NCBI GenBank assembly: GCA_910588315.1
Contig: CAJUQF010000080.1
Location: 1 to 9,289, forward strand
Source: an uncultured Christensenellaceae bacterium
GTDB lineage: Bacteria > Bacillota > Clostridia > Christensenellales > Pumilibacteraceae
Length of the DNA: 9,289 bases
Direction of reading: 5' to 3'
Shown: positions 1 through 6,713 of the stretch, piece after piece
How the letters are laid out: each line of letters begins with the position of its first letter
Position numbering within the stretch: the stretch's first letter is position 1
Notes under the pieces: generated by a model
The model's database searches: none
What the model saw: only the letters and a program-made list of their open reading frames with translations
Told to the model about the DNA's origin: nothing
Program-made: the position numbers and the translations under genes

Positions 1-785
1 ATATCAGACGTTATCATGCCCGCGTGCGCGTTTACGATCTCACCTGCTATCGAAGGCGTGCCGGCACGCGTCCCCGCACAATAATCGCAAAGCGAATAGT
101 TTATCTCGTGTCCTACAGCCGAAATGACCGGAATATGCGACAGCGCAACAGCTTTTGCAAGTTCGAAATCGTTGAAACTGTCCAAGTCATCATCGCTGCC
201 GCCGCCGCGGCAAAGCACTATCGCATCTGTACGCTCGCACTGCAATCGCTTAACGGCTTCCGTCATTTGCACAGCCGCGCCTTCGCCCTGAACTTTTACG
301 GGATACACGCGAATGCTCACAAACGGATTTTTATCATGTACGACGCGAATGAAATCGCGTATAGCCGCACCGTCCTGGCTCGTTATCGCAACAACGTCGG
401 CGATATATCGCGGTAAAGTCGGACGATTTTCGAAATAACCGAGTTCGGCGAGTTTTTGTTTATTCTCGGCAAGCCTTGCGTTTTTATCGCCTACGCCCTG
501 CAATGTGAACCGGTCATACGTAAACGACACTGCCGATTTTTTATCGTAAAAATCTACGCTTCCGCGCAAACTCACCCGCGCACCTTTTTCTATATTGTCG
601 CGTGACGAAAAATGCACGCATCGCACGGAATACACGCCTTCCGCTATCACCAAAAACGTGTGACGATCGGAATACGATATATCTGTAACTTCGCCGTTTA
701 ACGTTACGTCATGCAAAAGCTCTTCGTCATCGAATACGCCTTTTAAATATCGCGCAAGCTGCGAAACCGACATCACTCTATTCAT
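1..785 (-). CDS. xseA: Exodeoxyribonuclease VII large subunit (partial, 3' end outside window)
   Basis: Large subunit of exonuclease VII, which with XseB degrades single-stranded DNA to oligonucleotides in the cytoplasm. The reverse strand gives 261 codons from ATG at 783-785 and runs off the left edge; the family is usually 400-450 residues, so about a third (the C-terminal coiled-coil part) is missing. Residues about 5-97 fit the N-terminal OB-fold (SVSQLARYLKG, NGEVTDIS). The catalytic domain follows: AITSQDGAAIRD at 133-144, RGGGSDDDLDSFND at 193-206, and PVISAVGHE at 219-227, then TRAGTPSIAGE at 239-249. The residue two after GHE is normally Asp but is Asn229 here. A GGAG site lies 6 nt before the ATG, and the gene overlaps the folD stop by 8 bases, implying translational coupling. 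Met5 is an alternative start. Identity is secure; full activity is not assured because of Asn229. Confidence 0.93.
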   Translation of the reverse strand, partial: MNRVMSVSQLARYLKGVFDDEELLHDVTLNGEVTDISYSDRHTFLVIAEGVYSVRCVHFSSRDNIEKGARVSLRGSVDFYDKKSAVSFTYDRFTLQGVGDKNARLAENKQKLAELGYFENRPTLPRYIADVVAITSQDGAAIRDFIRVVHDKNPFVSIRVYPVKVQGEGAAVQMTEAVKRLQCERTDAIVLCRGGGSDDDLDSFNDFELAKAVALSHIPVISAVGHEINYSLCDYCAGTRAGTPSIAGEIVNAHAGMITSD

Positions 786-1623
786 GCGCGGCTCCGTCTA
801 CGGTATTTTTAAGCAGCATCGCCACCGTCATAGGACCTACGCCGCCCGGCACGGGCGTGATATATCCGGCAACGTTTTTTACCGCATCGAAATCGACGTC
901 GCCGTACAATCCCGTATCGTCGCGGTTCATGCCGACGTCTATAACTATCGCGCCGGGCTTAACCATATCTGCGGTAACGAATTGCTTTTTACCGACTGCG
1001 GCGACTAATATATCCGCCGTCCGCGTTATGTCTTTCAATCCGCGCGTACGGCTGTGACAAACCGTCACCGTCGCATTATTCTCGAGCAGCAACATCGCTA
1101 TCGGTTTGCCAACTATATTCGATCTGCCTATAACTACGGCATGCTTGCCTTCTATAGATTCGTCGGTAGACCGTATAAGCTCGATTATGCCGAGCGGCGT
1201 ACATGCGACAGACGCGCCCTTTTCGCCCAAAAACAGCTTGCCGGCATTAACTACATGAAATCCGTCGGCATCTTTTTCCGGCGAGATAGCGGCAAGCACT
1301 TTGCGCTCATCGATATGCTCGGGCAACGGGAGTTGAACGAGTATCCCGTCCACACAAGAATCGTTATTCAATTTGCCGACAAGCGATATAAGTTCCAACT
1401 CGGTCGTCTCGGCTTTAAGAACATACGCAAAAGAGCGCACGTTGCACATTTCGCACGCTCTGATCTTATTCCTGACATATATTTCGGACGCGGGATCGCC
1501 CTCTACTCTTATTACGGCAAGCCCTACTTTTCGTCCGCATTTTCGTTCGAAATCCTCGGCGCGCTCGGCTACCGCACTTTTTATTTTTGCGGCAAGTGCT
1601 TTACCGTCGATCAATTTACCCAT
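778..1623 (-). CDS. folD: Bifunctional methylenetetrahydrofolate dehydrogenase / methenyl-THF cyclohydrolase
   Basis: Cytoplasmic enzyme of one-carbon metabolism: it oxidises 5,10-methylene-THF to methenyl-THF with NAD(P)+ and hydrolyses that to 10-formyl-THF, feeding purine and formyl-Met synthesis. The 281 residues match the usual FolD length. Visible motifs are YVRNK at 49-53 (conserved Tyr and the catalytic Lys53), DGILVQLPLP at 92-101, PEKDADGFH at 115-123, the nucleotide-binding GRSNIVGKP at 166-174, and TPVPGGVGPMT at 256-266. No key residue is missing. The ATG at 1621-1623 gives the expected MGKLIDGK beginning; its GGGAG site (1637-1641) is 13 nt away, longer than ideal. It lies 47 bp after nusB and overlaps xseA, so all are probably cotranscribed. 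A small hairpin with 5-bp arms (1647-1659) sits in the gap before it. Confidence 0.97.
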   Translation of the reverse strand: MGKLIDGKALAAKIKSAVAERAEDFERKCGRKVGLAVIRVEGDPASEIYVRNKIRACEMCNVRSFAYVLKAETTELELISLVGKLNNDSCVDGILVQLPLPEHIDERKVLAAISPEKDADGFHVVNAGKLFLGEKGASVACTPLGIIELIRSTDESIEGKHAVVIGRSNIVGKPIAMLLLENNATVTVCHSRTRGLKDITRTADILVAAVGKKQFVTADMVKPGAIVIDVGMNRDDTGLYGDVDFDAVKNVAGYITPVPGGVGPMTVAMLLKNTVDGAAHE

Positions 1624-1670
1624 ATGCCGATTTATACTCCCTGTATGATCGCAACGATCAAACGCCGCGC

Positions 1671-2072
1671 CTATTTGCCTTCTTTTCCTTTAATCACGGA
1701 TGCAAGTATACCGTTGATAAACGCATGACTCTTGGTGTCAGAGTACTCCTTGGCAAGCTCTACCGCCTCGTTTGCGACCACGGCGGACGGCGTATCGGTG
1801 TAAACGATCTCATAGCACGCAACAAGCAACAAAGCAAGATCGACTTTATAGATCCTATCATATTCGTAACCTTTGGCATACGAAGTTATGAGCGATTTGA
1901 GTTCGTCGTAATGCGCCGAAATACCGTCGAGAACGGAGTTGATATAATTGACCGAATCACTCTCGGTAACGCCGTCCAAAAGATCGTCGCGCGTGTCGTA
2001 ATTGTAACTGCCGTTCATAACCATTTCGTAAGTAAGCTGAAACGCTATCCTACGAGCGTCGCGTCGTTTCAT
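1671..2072 (-). CDS. nusB: Transcription antitermination factor NusB
   Basis: NusB binds NusE (ribosomal protein S10) and boxA RNA and promotes antitermination on rRNA operons. The protein is 133 residues from the ATG at 2070-2072, a normal NusB length. It begins with the typical basic segment MKRRDARRIAFQLTYE and has the helical C-terminal signature, including KVDLALLLVACYEIVY, PSAVVANEAVELAKEYS and FINGILASVIK. An upstream in-frame TTG (2085-2087) would add five residues, but it overlaps the GGAG sequence (2082-2085), which sits 9 nt before the ATG; I therefore take the ATG. The gene lies 49 bp after the Asp23-family gene and 47 bp before folD, in the order known from Bacillus subtilis and many Clostridia. 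Confidence 0.94.
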   Translation of the reverse strand: MKRRDARRIAFQLTYEMVMNGSYNYDTRDDLLDGVTESDSVNYINSVLDGISAHYDELKSLITSYAKGYEYDRIYKVDLALLLVACYEIVYTDTPSAVVANEAVELAKEYSDTKSHAFINGILASVIKGKEGK

Positions 2073-2081
2073 ATGAGTATT

Positions 2082-2085
2082 CTCC
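2082..2085 (-). promoter_or_regulatory. Ribosome binding site that decides the nusB start
   Basis: GGAG on the minus strand, 9 nt before the ATG at 2072. It overlaps the alternative TTG codon at 2085-2087, so that TTG cannot use it as a ribosome binding site. This is the main reason for the shorter nusB call. Confidence 0.7.
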
Positions 2086-2121
2086 AAAAGCGCGACGTAC
2101 AGTCGCCGAAAAAATTCCGAT

Positions 2122-2433
2122 TCAATGCTTTAAAAATTTGACGGAAATAATATTGACGTTTATTACTCCCATTTTATAATCGGTCATGGTCTCTACCGAT
2201 TTTTTGATATTGTCCTGCACCTTGAACGCAATATCCGAACAGCTAACTTCGCTGTTGACTTCGATATAAACATCGGCGTCGATGGTATCTCCGATTATGA
2301 TACAACGCACGCCTCTGCCGCAAACGGATTCTACGCCGCTGATTTCCTGCGCCGCCAAACGAATGATCGAACGCAGAACGTTATGTCCGTACGTTATACC
2401 GTTCGAAAATATATTGCTTCGCTTTGCGCTCAT
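2122..2433 (-). CDS. yqhY: Asp23/Gls24 family protein, YqhY-like
   Basis: A 103-residue member of the Asp23/Gls24 (DUF322) family. The function is not fully settled; B. subtilis YqhY is linked to acetyl-CoA carboxylase homeostasis, and other members to the cell envelope. The family pattern is visible: an N-terminal GITYGHNVLRSIIRLAAQEISGVESV segment in two parts (about 13-38), then alternating strands (GVRCIIIGDTIDADVYIEV) and a C-terminal amphipathic region (DIAFKVQDNIKKSVETMT, then VINVNIISV). The reading frame is open up to 2565, but that would place the promoter inside the gene. The ATG at 2431-2433 has a GGGG stretch about 9 nt upstream and gives the usual short protein; an ATG at 2478 is the alternative. 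Position immediately before nusB-folD-xseA supports the YqhY assignment. The accBC genes that precede yqhY in B. subtilis are not adjacent here. Confidence 0.85.
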   Translation of the reverse strand: MSAKRSNIFSNGITYGHNVLRSIIRLAAQEISGVESVCGRGVRCIIIGDTIDADVYIEVNSEVSCSDIAFKVQDNIKKSVETMTDYKMGVINVNIISVKFLKH

Positions 2434-2536
2434 TGAGATACCCCGTTTGCCTATCTTACGATACGAAGAGAATTCCATCTTCGTGCCGAGCGCAGTCCAT
2501 ACGTTTGATAAACGAGACTTATACTCGGTAACATAT

Positions 2537-2565
2537 ATTATACCACAATGCGACGCAAAACACAA
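2537..2565 (-). promoter_or_regulatory. Sigma-A-type promoter of the yqhY-nusB-folD-xseA operon
   Basis: On the minus strand, TTGTGT (2560-2565) and TATAAT (2537-2542) are separated by 17 bp. The -10 element is extended (TGGTATAAT). Transcription should begin near 2530, giving a leader of about 97 nt to the chosen yqhY start. No further gene or clear structure is visible in 2566-2685. Confidence 0.75.
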
Positions 2566-2685
2566 GCTATTTTATAGATACGCCGAAAGATTTTGCAAAC
2601 GGTTTCATATGGAATAACGTTATTATTAACCATTTTATTTCATTGATTTTTTGTCGCAAATTCTTTCGCCAAATCGACCGAACAG

Positions 2686-2718
2686 AAAAACGACGAGACC
2701 GGAAGTCCCGCCGTTTTT
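2686..2718 (-). terminator. Intrinsic terminator of the ABC exporter operon
   Basis: A 14-bp stem with a 5-nt loop (2700-2704) begins 22 bp after the permease stop. Read on the minus strand the stem is fully paired with two G-U wobbles, and its 3' arm ends in TTTTT. On the plus strand the same two positions would be A-C mismatches, so the minus orientation is the functional one. It separates the exporter from the yqhY operon. Confidence 0.85.
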
Positions 2719-2740
2719 CGGACGCAGAGTAAAATCGTTC

Positions 2741-4486
2741 CTATAAAGGTAAATCTTTCTTTTTGAATTTAATAGCGCCGCATATATAACACACAATGCC
2801 TATAAGCACAAGAATCGCCCACTTCCACACATATGCAACCGTGCCGTCGAGTATCGACACAACATCAAACAACGAGATGATCGAAACATAGTTAAATGCA
2901 TTCAAAGCCGACATTCTGATAATAGACGGGAGTACCGGCGAACCGAACAATCCGAGCATGGTAGCCACAAGGAAAAACATATTCAAGCCTCCGCCCATAG
3001 CCATTGAATGTTTACTGCGATTAAAATAACATGACGCCAAAAAGCTTATTCCGCTCATGGCAAACATTACGAGAAATGCGCCTATATTGATCAGAGTAAG
3101 TTTTGCATAGGTCAATTCGGTCGTTACTTTGCTTGAAACTATTGCAAAACACACTATGCTCGAAAGATACGTACATATAAACATCGCAAAAAGCGAGCAA
3201 ACAAGATACATAGCCTGAGTAAACGTTACTTCCCTGCGTTTTGTAGCCGACGATAATATATATGCCATCGATCCGCTGTCAATCTGCCCTGCAATAAGGG
3301 CGTTTGCAGTCATAATCATGTAAATAATAGGAAGGAGCAATCCTGCCATTTTAAAAAATATCGATCCGACAAGCACACCGTAAAGATCGGCCGCGCCTAT
3401 CTCCTTTACGGCGTCGGATATTTGCCTCGGCAAATGATCGAGTATGCTCAACGACATTTCTCCGAGCAGCTGTTCTTTTATCTCTGCGACCTTTTTGGCT
3501 TGCTCATCGACGGACACGAGCGAATCGAGCTTTGCGTCCTTTATCCTGTGTTCGAGCCGTCCGCGATACTGAACAAGCGCATCGCGTATTATATCGTCGC
3601 GAACAAACGCATAATCTCCGAACCCGAATTCGTTGCAATACATGCCGCGTGTGATACCGTATTTATCAAGCGTTTTAATCTGCTCGTCTATAAACTCTTC
3701 CGACGTTATATAATTAGCGAGAAATACCGAGCTGTTGTACATTGCATACTCGTTCCGGTTTTTCACCCAAACGGGGTCATCCGGATCGAATACGAGCGGT
3801 TTGGTTGCAAATTCTTTCATCAATAATGTTTGATATGAATGAACGCGATAAACCTGGTCGGCGTCCTCTTTTTCGTAATAAGAATCGGCAAGACCGTTGG
3901 GATTTATAACTACAAGCGTTGCCGAACCGAATTCGTTCGTTATATTTTTGATCGCACAATCGCGTATCGCCGTTTTATCGGATATATCGAGCGTCGGATA
4001 TTTCGATTTCAGAGTAGACACATAACTGTCGTATTCGTCGTGTTTTTTAAGCTGCGCAATATATTTATCGACATACCCGTCTCGCACATATTGCTCGACA
4101 TACCCACCCGAAAAATCCATTTGCGAGAACTTTGGACCCAGTACGTCGGCAAGCGCCGCCATATATGCATTTACAGCTGTGGAAACCGATACCGAAGAAT
4201 CCGGATCGGCGACGAACTGCTCATTTATATTTTCCGCAAATTTTTTATCAAGCTTTTCGAGCATTTGCGTTGTCATTTCGTAATCGTTGAGTGCGGTAGT
4301 CTGTGTTTGCGAAATCACGGTACTTTGCACGACACCCGTCTCTATGGATACCTTTGTTTCATCGATAGAGCCGTTACCGGCAATCAACATAACGCAGCAC
4401 AGCATAAAGCAGACCGCTGCGGTTATTATTATCCACATTATACCGTTAGCCTTACATGACTGCTTGAACAATGATTTACTGAACAT
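2741..4486 (-). CDS. ABC-2 type transporter permease with large extracytoplasmic domain
   Basis: Membrane subunit of the exporter encoded with the two upstream ATPases; 581 residues. A short basic N-terminus precedes TM1 (about 17-37). Residues about 38-365 form a long hydrophilic region, predicted outside the membrane, without a motif I recognise. The C-terminal third holds about six more hydrophobic segments: roughly 370-398, 426-451, 462-487, 498-515, 529-547 and 552-572. The sequence AGQIDSGSMAYILSSATKRREV (399-420, two parts) after the second segment is typical of ABC-2 permeases and probably faces the ATPases. The protein ends in a basic IKFKKKDLPL tail. ATG at 4484-4486 has AAGGAG 7 nt upstream (4494-4499) and overlaps the preceding ATPase gene by 11 bases, indicating coupling. 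The substrate cannot be read from the sequence; a peptide, lipid or drug is possible. Confidence 0.88.
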   Translation of the reverse strand: MFSKSLFKQSCKANGIMWIIITAAVCFMLCCVMLIAGNGSIDETKVSIETGVVQSTVISQTQTTALNDYEMTTQMLEKLDKKFAENINEQFVADPDSSVSVSTAVNAYMAALADVLGPKFSQMDFSGGYVEQYVRDGYVDKYIAQLKKHDEYDSYVSTLKSKYPTLDISDKTAIRDCAIKNITNEFGSATLVVINPNGLADSYYEKEDADQVYRVHSYQTLLMKEFATKPLVFDPDDPVWVKNRNEYAMYNSSVFLANYITSEEFIDEQIKTLDKYGITRGMYCNEFGFGDYAFVRDDIIRDALVQYRGRLEHRIKDAKLDSLVSVDEQAKKVAEIKEQLLGEMSLSILDHLPRQISDAVKEIGAADLYGVLVGSIFFKMAGLLLPIIYMIMTANALIAGQIDSGSMAYILSSATKRREVTFTQAMYLVCSLFAMFICTYLSSIVCFAIVSSKVTTELTYAKLTLINIGAFLVMFAMSGISFLASCYFNRSKHSMAMGGGLNMFFLVATMLGLFGSPVLPSIIRMSALNAFNYVSIISLFDVVSILDGTVAYVWKWAILVLIGIVCYICGAIKFKKKDLPL

Positions 4487-5390
4487 GATTTATCTCCTTC
4501 TCGCGATTTAATACGCGTTTAAAATACTTTTCGAGATCGAATTTAACTTCGGTTATGAATTTTACGTCGTACGCCTTCAAATCGGCAAATAATTTATTTA
4601 ACTTGTCGGGCGTAATAGAAACCGTTATCTGACAATATTGCGGCTGATCGCGCGTCGGCTCGTAACCGAGTTTTTTAAATAAGTCATAATCGCTTTGATT
4701 TTTAAACTCTATTTTATATTCTTTATATCCCGGATTAAGTATTTTTTCGACTACGGCAACGTTAGCTATTCGCCCGTCGTATATCAAAGCGACTCTGTCG
4801 CATGTGGTTTCCAGCTCATTGAACATATGACTGCTCATGAATATTGTCTTACCTCTTTTATGTTCTTCGCGCACAATCTCCAAAAATGCGTCGCGCATGA
4901 GCGGGTCCAGACCGGTCGTCGGTTCGTCGAGAATTATTATCTCCGGGTCTGCCATGAGTGCAGACACTATAGCGGTTTTCTGTTTCATACCCTTACTCAT
5001 GCGTTTCAACGAAGCACGCGGATCGAGTTGCAATTTTTCTATCAAATACTCGGCGTAAGTCATATCGCTAACGCCCAAAAATTCCGCTTGACTTTTTAAA
5101 AATGCAATGCCGGTCGGAAGATCGGGAAACGATATCTCGCCGGGGACGTAACCGATATGCTTGACGATCTCGCTCGAATGCGACCAAGACTCCATTCCGA
5201 GTACGCGTACTCGTCCGCTCGTCGGTTTCAAAAATCCCATGATATTTCGAATCGTGGTTGTCTTGCCGCTGCCGTTTGTACCGGCAAAACCGAGCATTTC
5301 ACCGCGCGCAATATTAAGATCGATTTCGAAAACTCCGCGTCCCGAACCGTAGTCTTTTGTAAGCTTTTCGATTTGTATCACATTTTCCAT
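4476..5390 (-). CDS. ABC transporter ATP-binding protein (second NBD of the cassette)
   Basis: Cytoplasmic nucleotide-binding subunit, 304 residues from ATG at 5388-5390. It has an A-loop Tyr in KDYGSG, Walker A GTNGSGKT (37-44), a Q-loop region reading GYVPGE, a divergent signature RMSKGMKQK (about 130-138), Walker B IIILDEP with Asp155 and Glu156, and the switch His188 in SSH. All catalytic elements are present, so it should hydrolyse ATP. The C-terminal extension ends in FDLEKYFKRVL, like the LExxF tail of bacitracin-type exporter ATPases. An in-frame GTG at 5397-5399 overlaps the upstream stop as GTGA, but it is too close to the GGGAG site (5401-5405); the ATG is 10 nt from that site and is preferred. 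It overlaps the permease gene and is a paralogue of the preceding ATPase. Confidence 0.92.
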   Translation of the reverse strand: MENVIQIEKLTKDYGSGRGVFEIDLNIARGEMLGFAGTNGSGKTTTIRNIMGFLKPTSGRVRVLGMESWSHSSEIVKHIGYVPGEISFPDLPTGIAFLKSQAEFLGVSDMTYAEYLIEKLQLDPRASLKRMSKGMKQKTAIVSALMADPEIIILDEPTTGLDPLMRDAFLEIVREEHKRGKTIFMSSHMFNELETTCDRVALIYDGRIANVAVVEKILNPGYKEYKIEFKNQSDYDLFKKLGYEPTRDQPQYCQITVSITPDKLNKLFADLKAYDVKFITEVKFDLEKYFKRVLNREKEINHVQ

Positions 5391-5395
5391 TATTG

Positions 5396-6340
5396 TCACT
5401 CTCCCTTTTTACCGCCGAATGCACCGCCGAAAGACCTATCCTCTTTATAGTAGCTCATGAAATAGTCTTCAAGCGTTTCGCGCAAATGCGAAAAACTATT
5501 GATCGAAAAACGCGAGAGTTCCGATATAACATCGTTTATATATTTGTCGTCGGTGGAAATCACCGCTCTACGCATTTCACAGTTATCTGCGATGATATTA
5601 AATATATCCGCAGTCCTACCGTATTTAATGAATTTTTCGTATTCCGCAGCAGACGAAAACCCGATTTCGTAATTCTTTTGAGACGCATGTTTCAATTCAT
5701 CTGCTACGAAATCACTGACGAGCTTACCGTCTTTTATGATCGCGATACGGTCGCACGTGGAATCCACCTCCGAAAATATATGACTCGAAAGCAATATCGT
5801 TTTACCGCGTTCCTTTTCCTTGCGAATATATGCCACGAAAACTTCTTGCATTACTGGATCGAGTCCGCTCGTCGGTTCGTCAAGGATAAGAACGTCCGGA
5901 TCGCTCATGAATGCGGTCACTATGGCGAGTTTGCGCTTAACGCCCAAGCTCATGCGTTTTGTCTCGCCTGTCGGATCGAGATCAAATAATTTTATAAGAT
6001 AATCGAGATACTCATCGTTACGACAGCGCTGAAGATCTTGCATCATGCGAATAAACTCGATGCCGGTTAGCCCTGCGGGTAATGCTATCTCGCCGGGAAT
6101 GTATCCGACGTTTTGCAATATCTCGTTATACTTGTCGAACGTATCCTTTCCGAATATACGAGTCACACCGCTCTGCGGCTTGGAAAAGCCCATCAAATGT
6201 CTTATCGTCGTCGATTTTCCGGCACCGTTTGGACCGAGAAAGCCGAACACTTCGCCTTTATCGACGGAAAATGTCACATCGAAAACTCCGCGTCCCGAAC
6301 CGTAGTCCTTAGTTAAATTTTCAACTTCTATAACACCCAT
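5396..6340 (-). CDS. ABC transporter ATP-binding protein (first NBD of the cassette)
   Basis: Cytoplasmic nucleotide-binding subunit, 314 residues from ATG at 6338-6340. Motifs: A-loop Tyr13 in KDYGSGRG, Walker A GPNGAGKS (36-43), Q-loop region GYIPGE (79-84), signature KRMSLGVKRK (128-137, divergent from LSGGQ), Walker B LILDEP with Asp154 and Glu155, and switch His187 in SSH. The C-terminal part is about 100 residues beyond the core and ends RETLEDYFMSYY. The frame stays open upstream to 6502, but AAGGAG lies 5 nt before 6340 and the protein aligns with its paralogue from this Met, so the 54-residue extension is rejected. It is the first gene of the exporter operon, and its stop lies 5 bp before the next ATPase start. 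The two ATPases probably form a heterodimer on the permease. Confidence 0.92.
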   Translation of the reverse strand: MGVIEVENLTKDYGSGRGVFDVTFSVDKGEVFGFLGPNGAGKSTTIRHLMGFSKPQSGVTRIFGKDTFDKYNEILQNVGYIPGEIALPAGLTGIEFIRMMQDLQRCRNDEYLDYLIKLFDLDPTGETKRMSLGVKRKLAIVTAFMSDPDVLILDEPTSGLDPVMQEVFVAYIRKEKERGKTILLSSHIFSEVDSTCDRIAIIKDGKLVSDFVADELKHASQKNYEIGFSSAAEYEKFIKYGRTADIFNIIADNCEMRRAVISTDDKYINDVISELSRFSINSFSHLRETLEDYFMSYYKEDRSFGGAFGGKKGE

Positions 6341-6540
6341 TAAATCTCCTTCTTGATCTATTCGATCCGGTTGTTGATTTTTTCTTATCTTCATCGCATC
6401 GATCACGGTAAACATATCTACCATTACGGCTACTATTGCTCGAGAACCGTGTGCATAACGCTCACCGGCGCAGAAACGATCGTCGCAAGCGCTACGCATC
6501 ATAAACGTTAAGACTGTCGATCATGTCGTCTCAACTTGTT
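6341..6540 (-). other. Long leader of the exporter operon, apparently non-coding
   Basis: About 200 nt lie between the predicted transcription start near 6540 and the first ATPase. The region is open in frame with the ATPase, yet the encoded residues resemble no ABC N-terminus. It contains short open frames, for example MIDSLNVYDA ending in TAG, beginning at ATG 6511-6513, without a strong ribosome binding site. I see no recognisable riboswitch or attenuator. Confidence 0.4.
6346..6351 (-). promoter_or_regulatory. Ribosome binding site that decides the first ATPase start
   Basis: A perfect AAGGAG on the minus strand, 5 nt before ATG 6340. It settles the start against the longer open frame reaching 6502. 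Confidence 0.8.
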
Positions 6541-6546
6541 TTTATC

Positions 6547-6582
6547 ATTATAGCAAAACAATAGAAAAACGAGCCGTGTCAA
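6547..6582 (-). promoter_or_regulatory. Promoter of the ABC exporter operon
   Basis: On the minus strand TATAAT (6547-6552) is preceded by TG and one base, an extended -10. A perfect TTGACA (6577-6582) is present but 24 bp away, too far for normal -35 use. Either the extended -10 works alone, perhaps with an activator, or the TTGACA is coincidental. Confidence 0.55.
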
Positions 6583-6589
6583 TATTTCT

Positions 6590-6614
6590 CAAATGCCCAA
6601 ATTTTGGGCATTTG
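6590..6614. promoter_or_regulatory. 25-bp perfect palindrome, candidate operator
   Basis: Arms CAAATGCCCAAA and TTTGGGCATTTG flank a single central T. It lies 7 bp upstream of the TTGACA of the exporter promoter and about 100 bp beyond the 3' end of the TetR-type gene. Size and symmetry suit a TetR-family operator. No T-run follows on either strand, which argues against a terminator. Confidence 0.55.
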
Positions 6615-6639
6615 CATAAAACAGATGGATTTTTATGCA
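6613..6639. repeat. Second inverted repeat in the exporter control region
   Basis: Arms TGCATAAAA (6613-6621) and TTTTATGCA (6631-6639) are perfectly complementary around a 9-nt spacer. It abuts the larger palindrome and may be a second protein-binding site. It could also be a weak hairpin after tetR. Confidence 0.45.
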
Positions 6640-6656
6640 CATACATAATTTTGCAC

Positions 6657-6684
6657 AAAAAAATGACCGATTAAATTCTCGGTC
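6657..6684 (-). terminator. Intrinsic terminator after the TetR-type regulator
   Basis: On the minus strand, stem GACCGA/TCGGTC (6665-6684) with an 8-nt loop is followed by ATTTTTTT (down to 6657). It starts about 30 bp after the regulator stop and precedes the exporter promoter. The stem is short (6 bp), so termination may be partial and allow some readthrough. Confidence 0.6.
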
Positions 6685-6713
6685 GCTATTCACGCGTATC
6701 GGACGCGTTATAA

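Noticed and set aside
24..2141. Long plus-strand open frames across xseA, folD and nusB
   Set aside because: They lie opposite well-recognised minus-strand genes, have no family features, and arise from the GC-rich third positions and CGN/TCG-rich codon use.
2434..2565. 44-residue N-terminal extension of the Asp23-family protein
   Set aside because: The first codons of that frame overlap the -35/-10 promoter at 2537-2565, so they would not be transcribed.
6341..6502. 54-residue N-terminal extension of the first ATPase
   Set aside because: A perfect AAGGAG lies 5 nt before the ATG at 6340, the paralogue starts at the same point, and the extra residues resemble no ABC domain.
6590..6614. Reading the 25-bp palindrome as a tetR terminator
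   Set aside because: No T-run follows it on either strand, and a better terminator with seven Ts already lies at 6657-6684.
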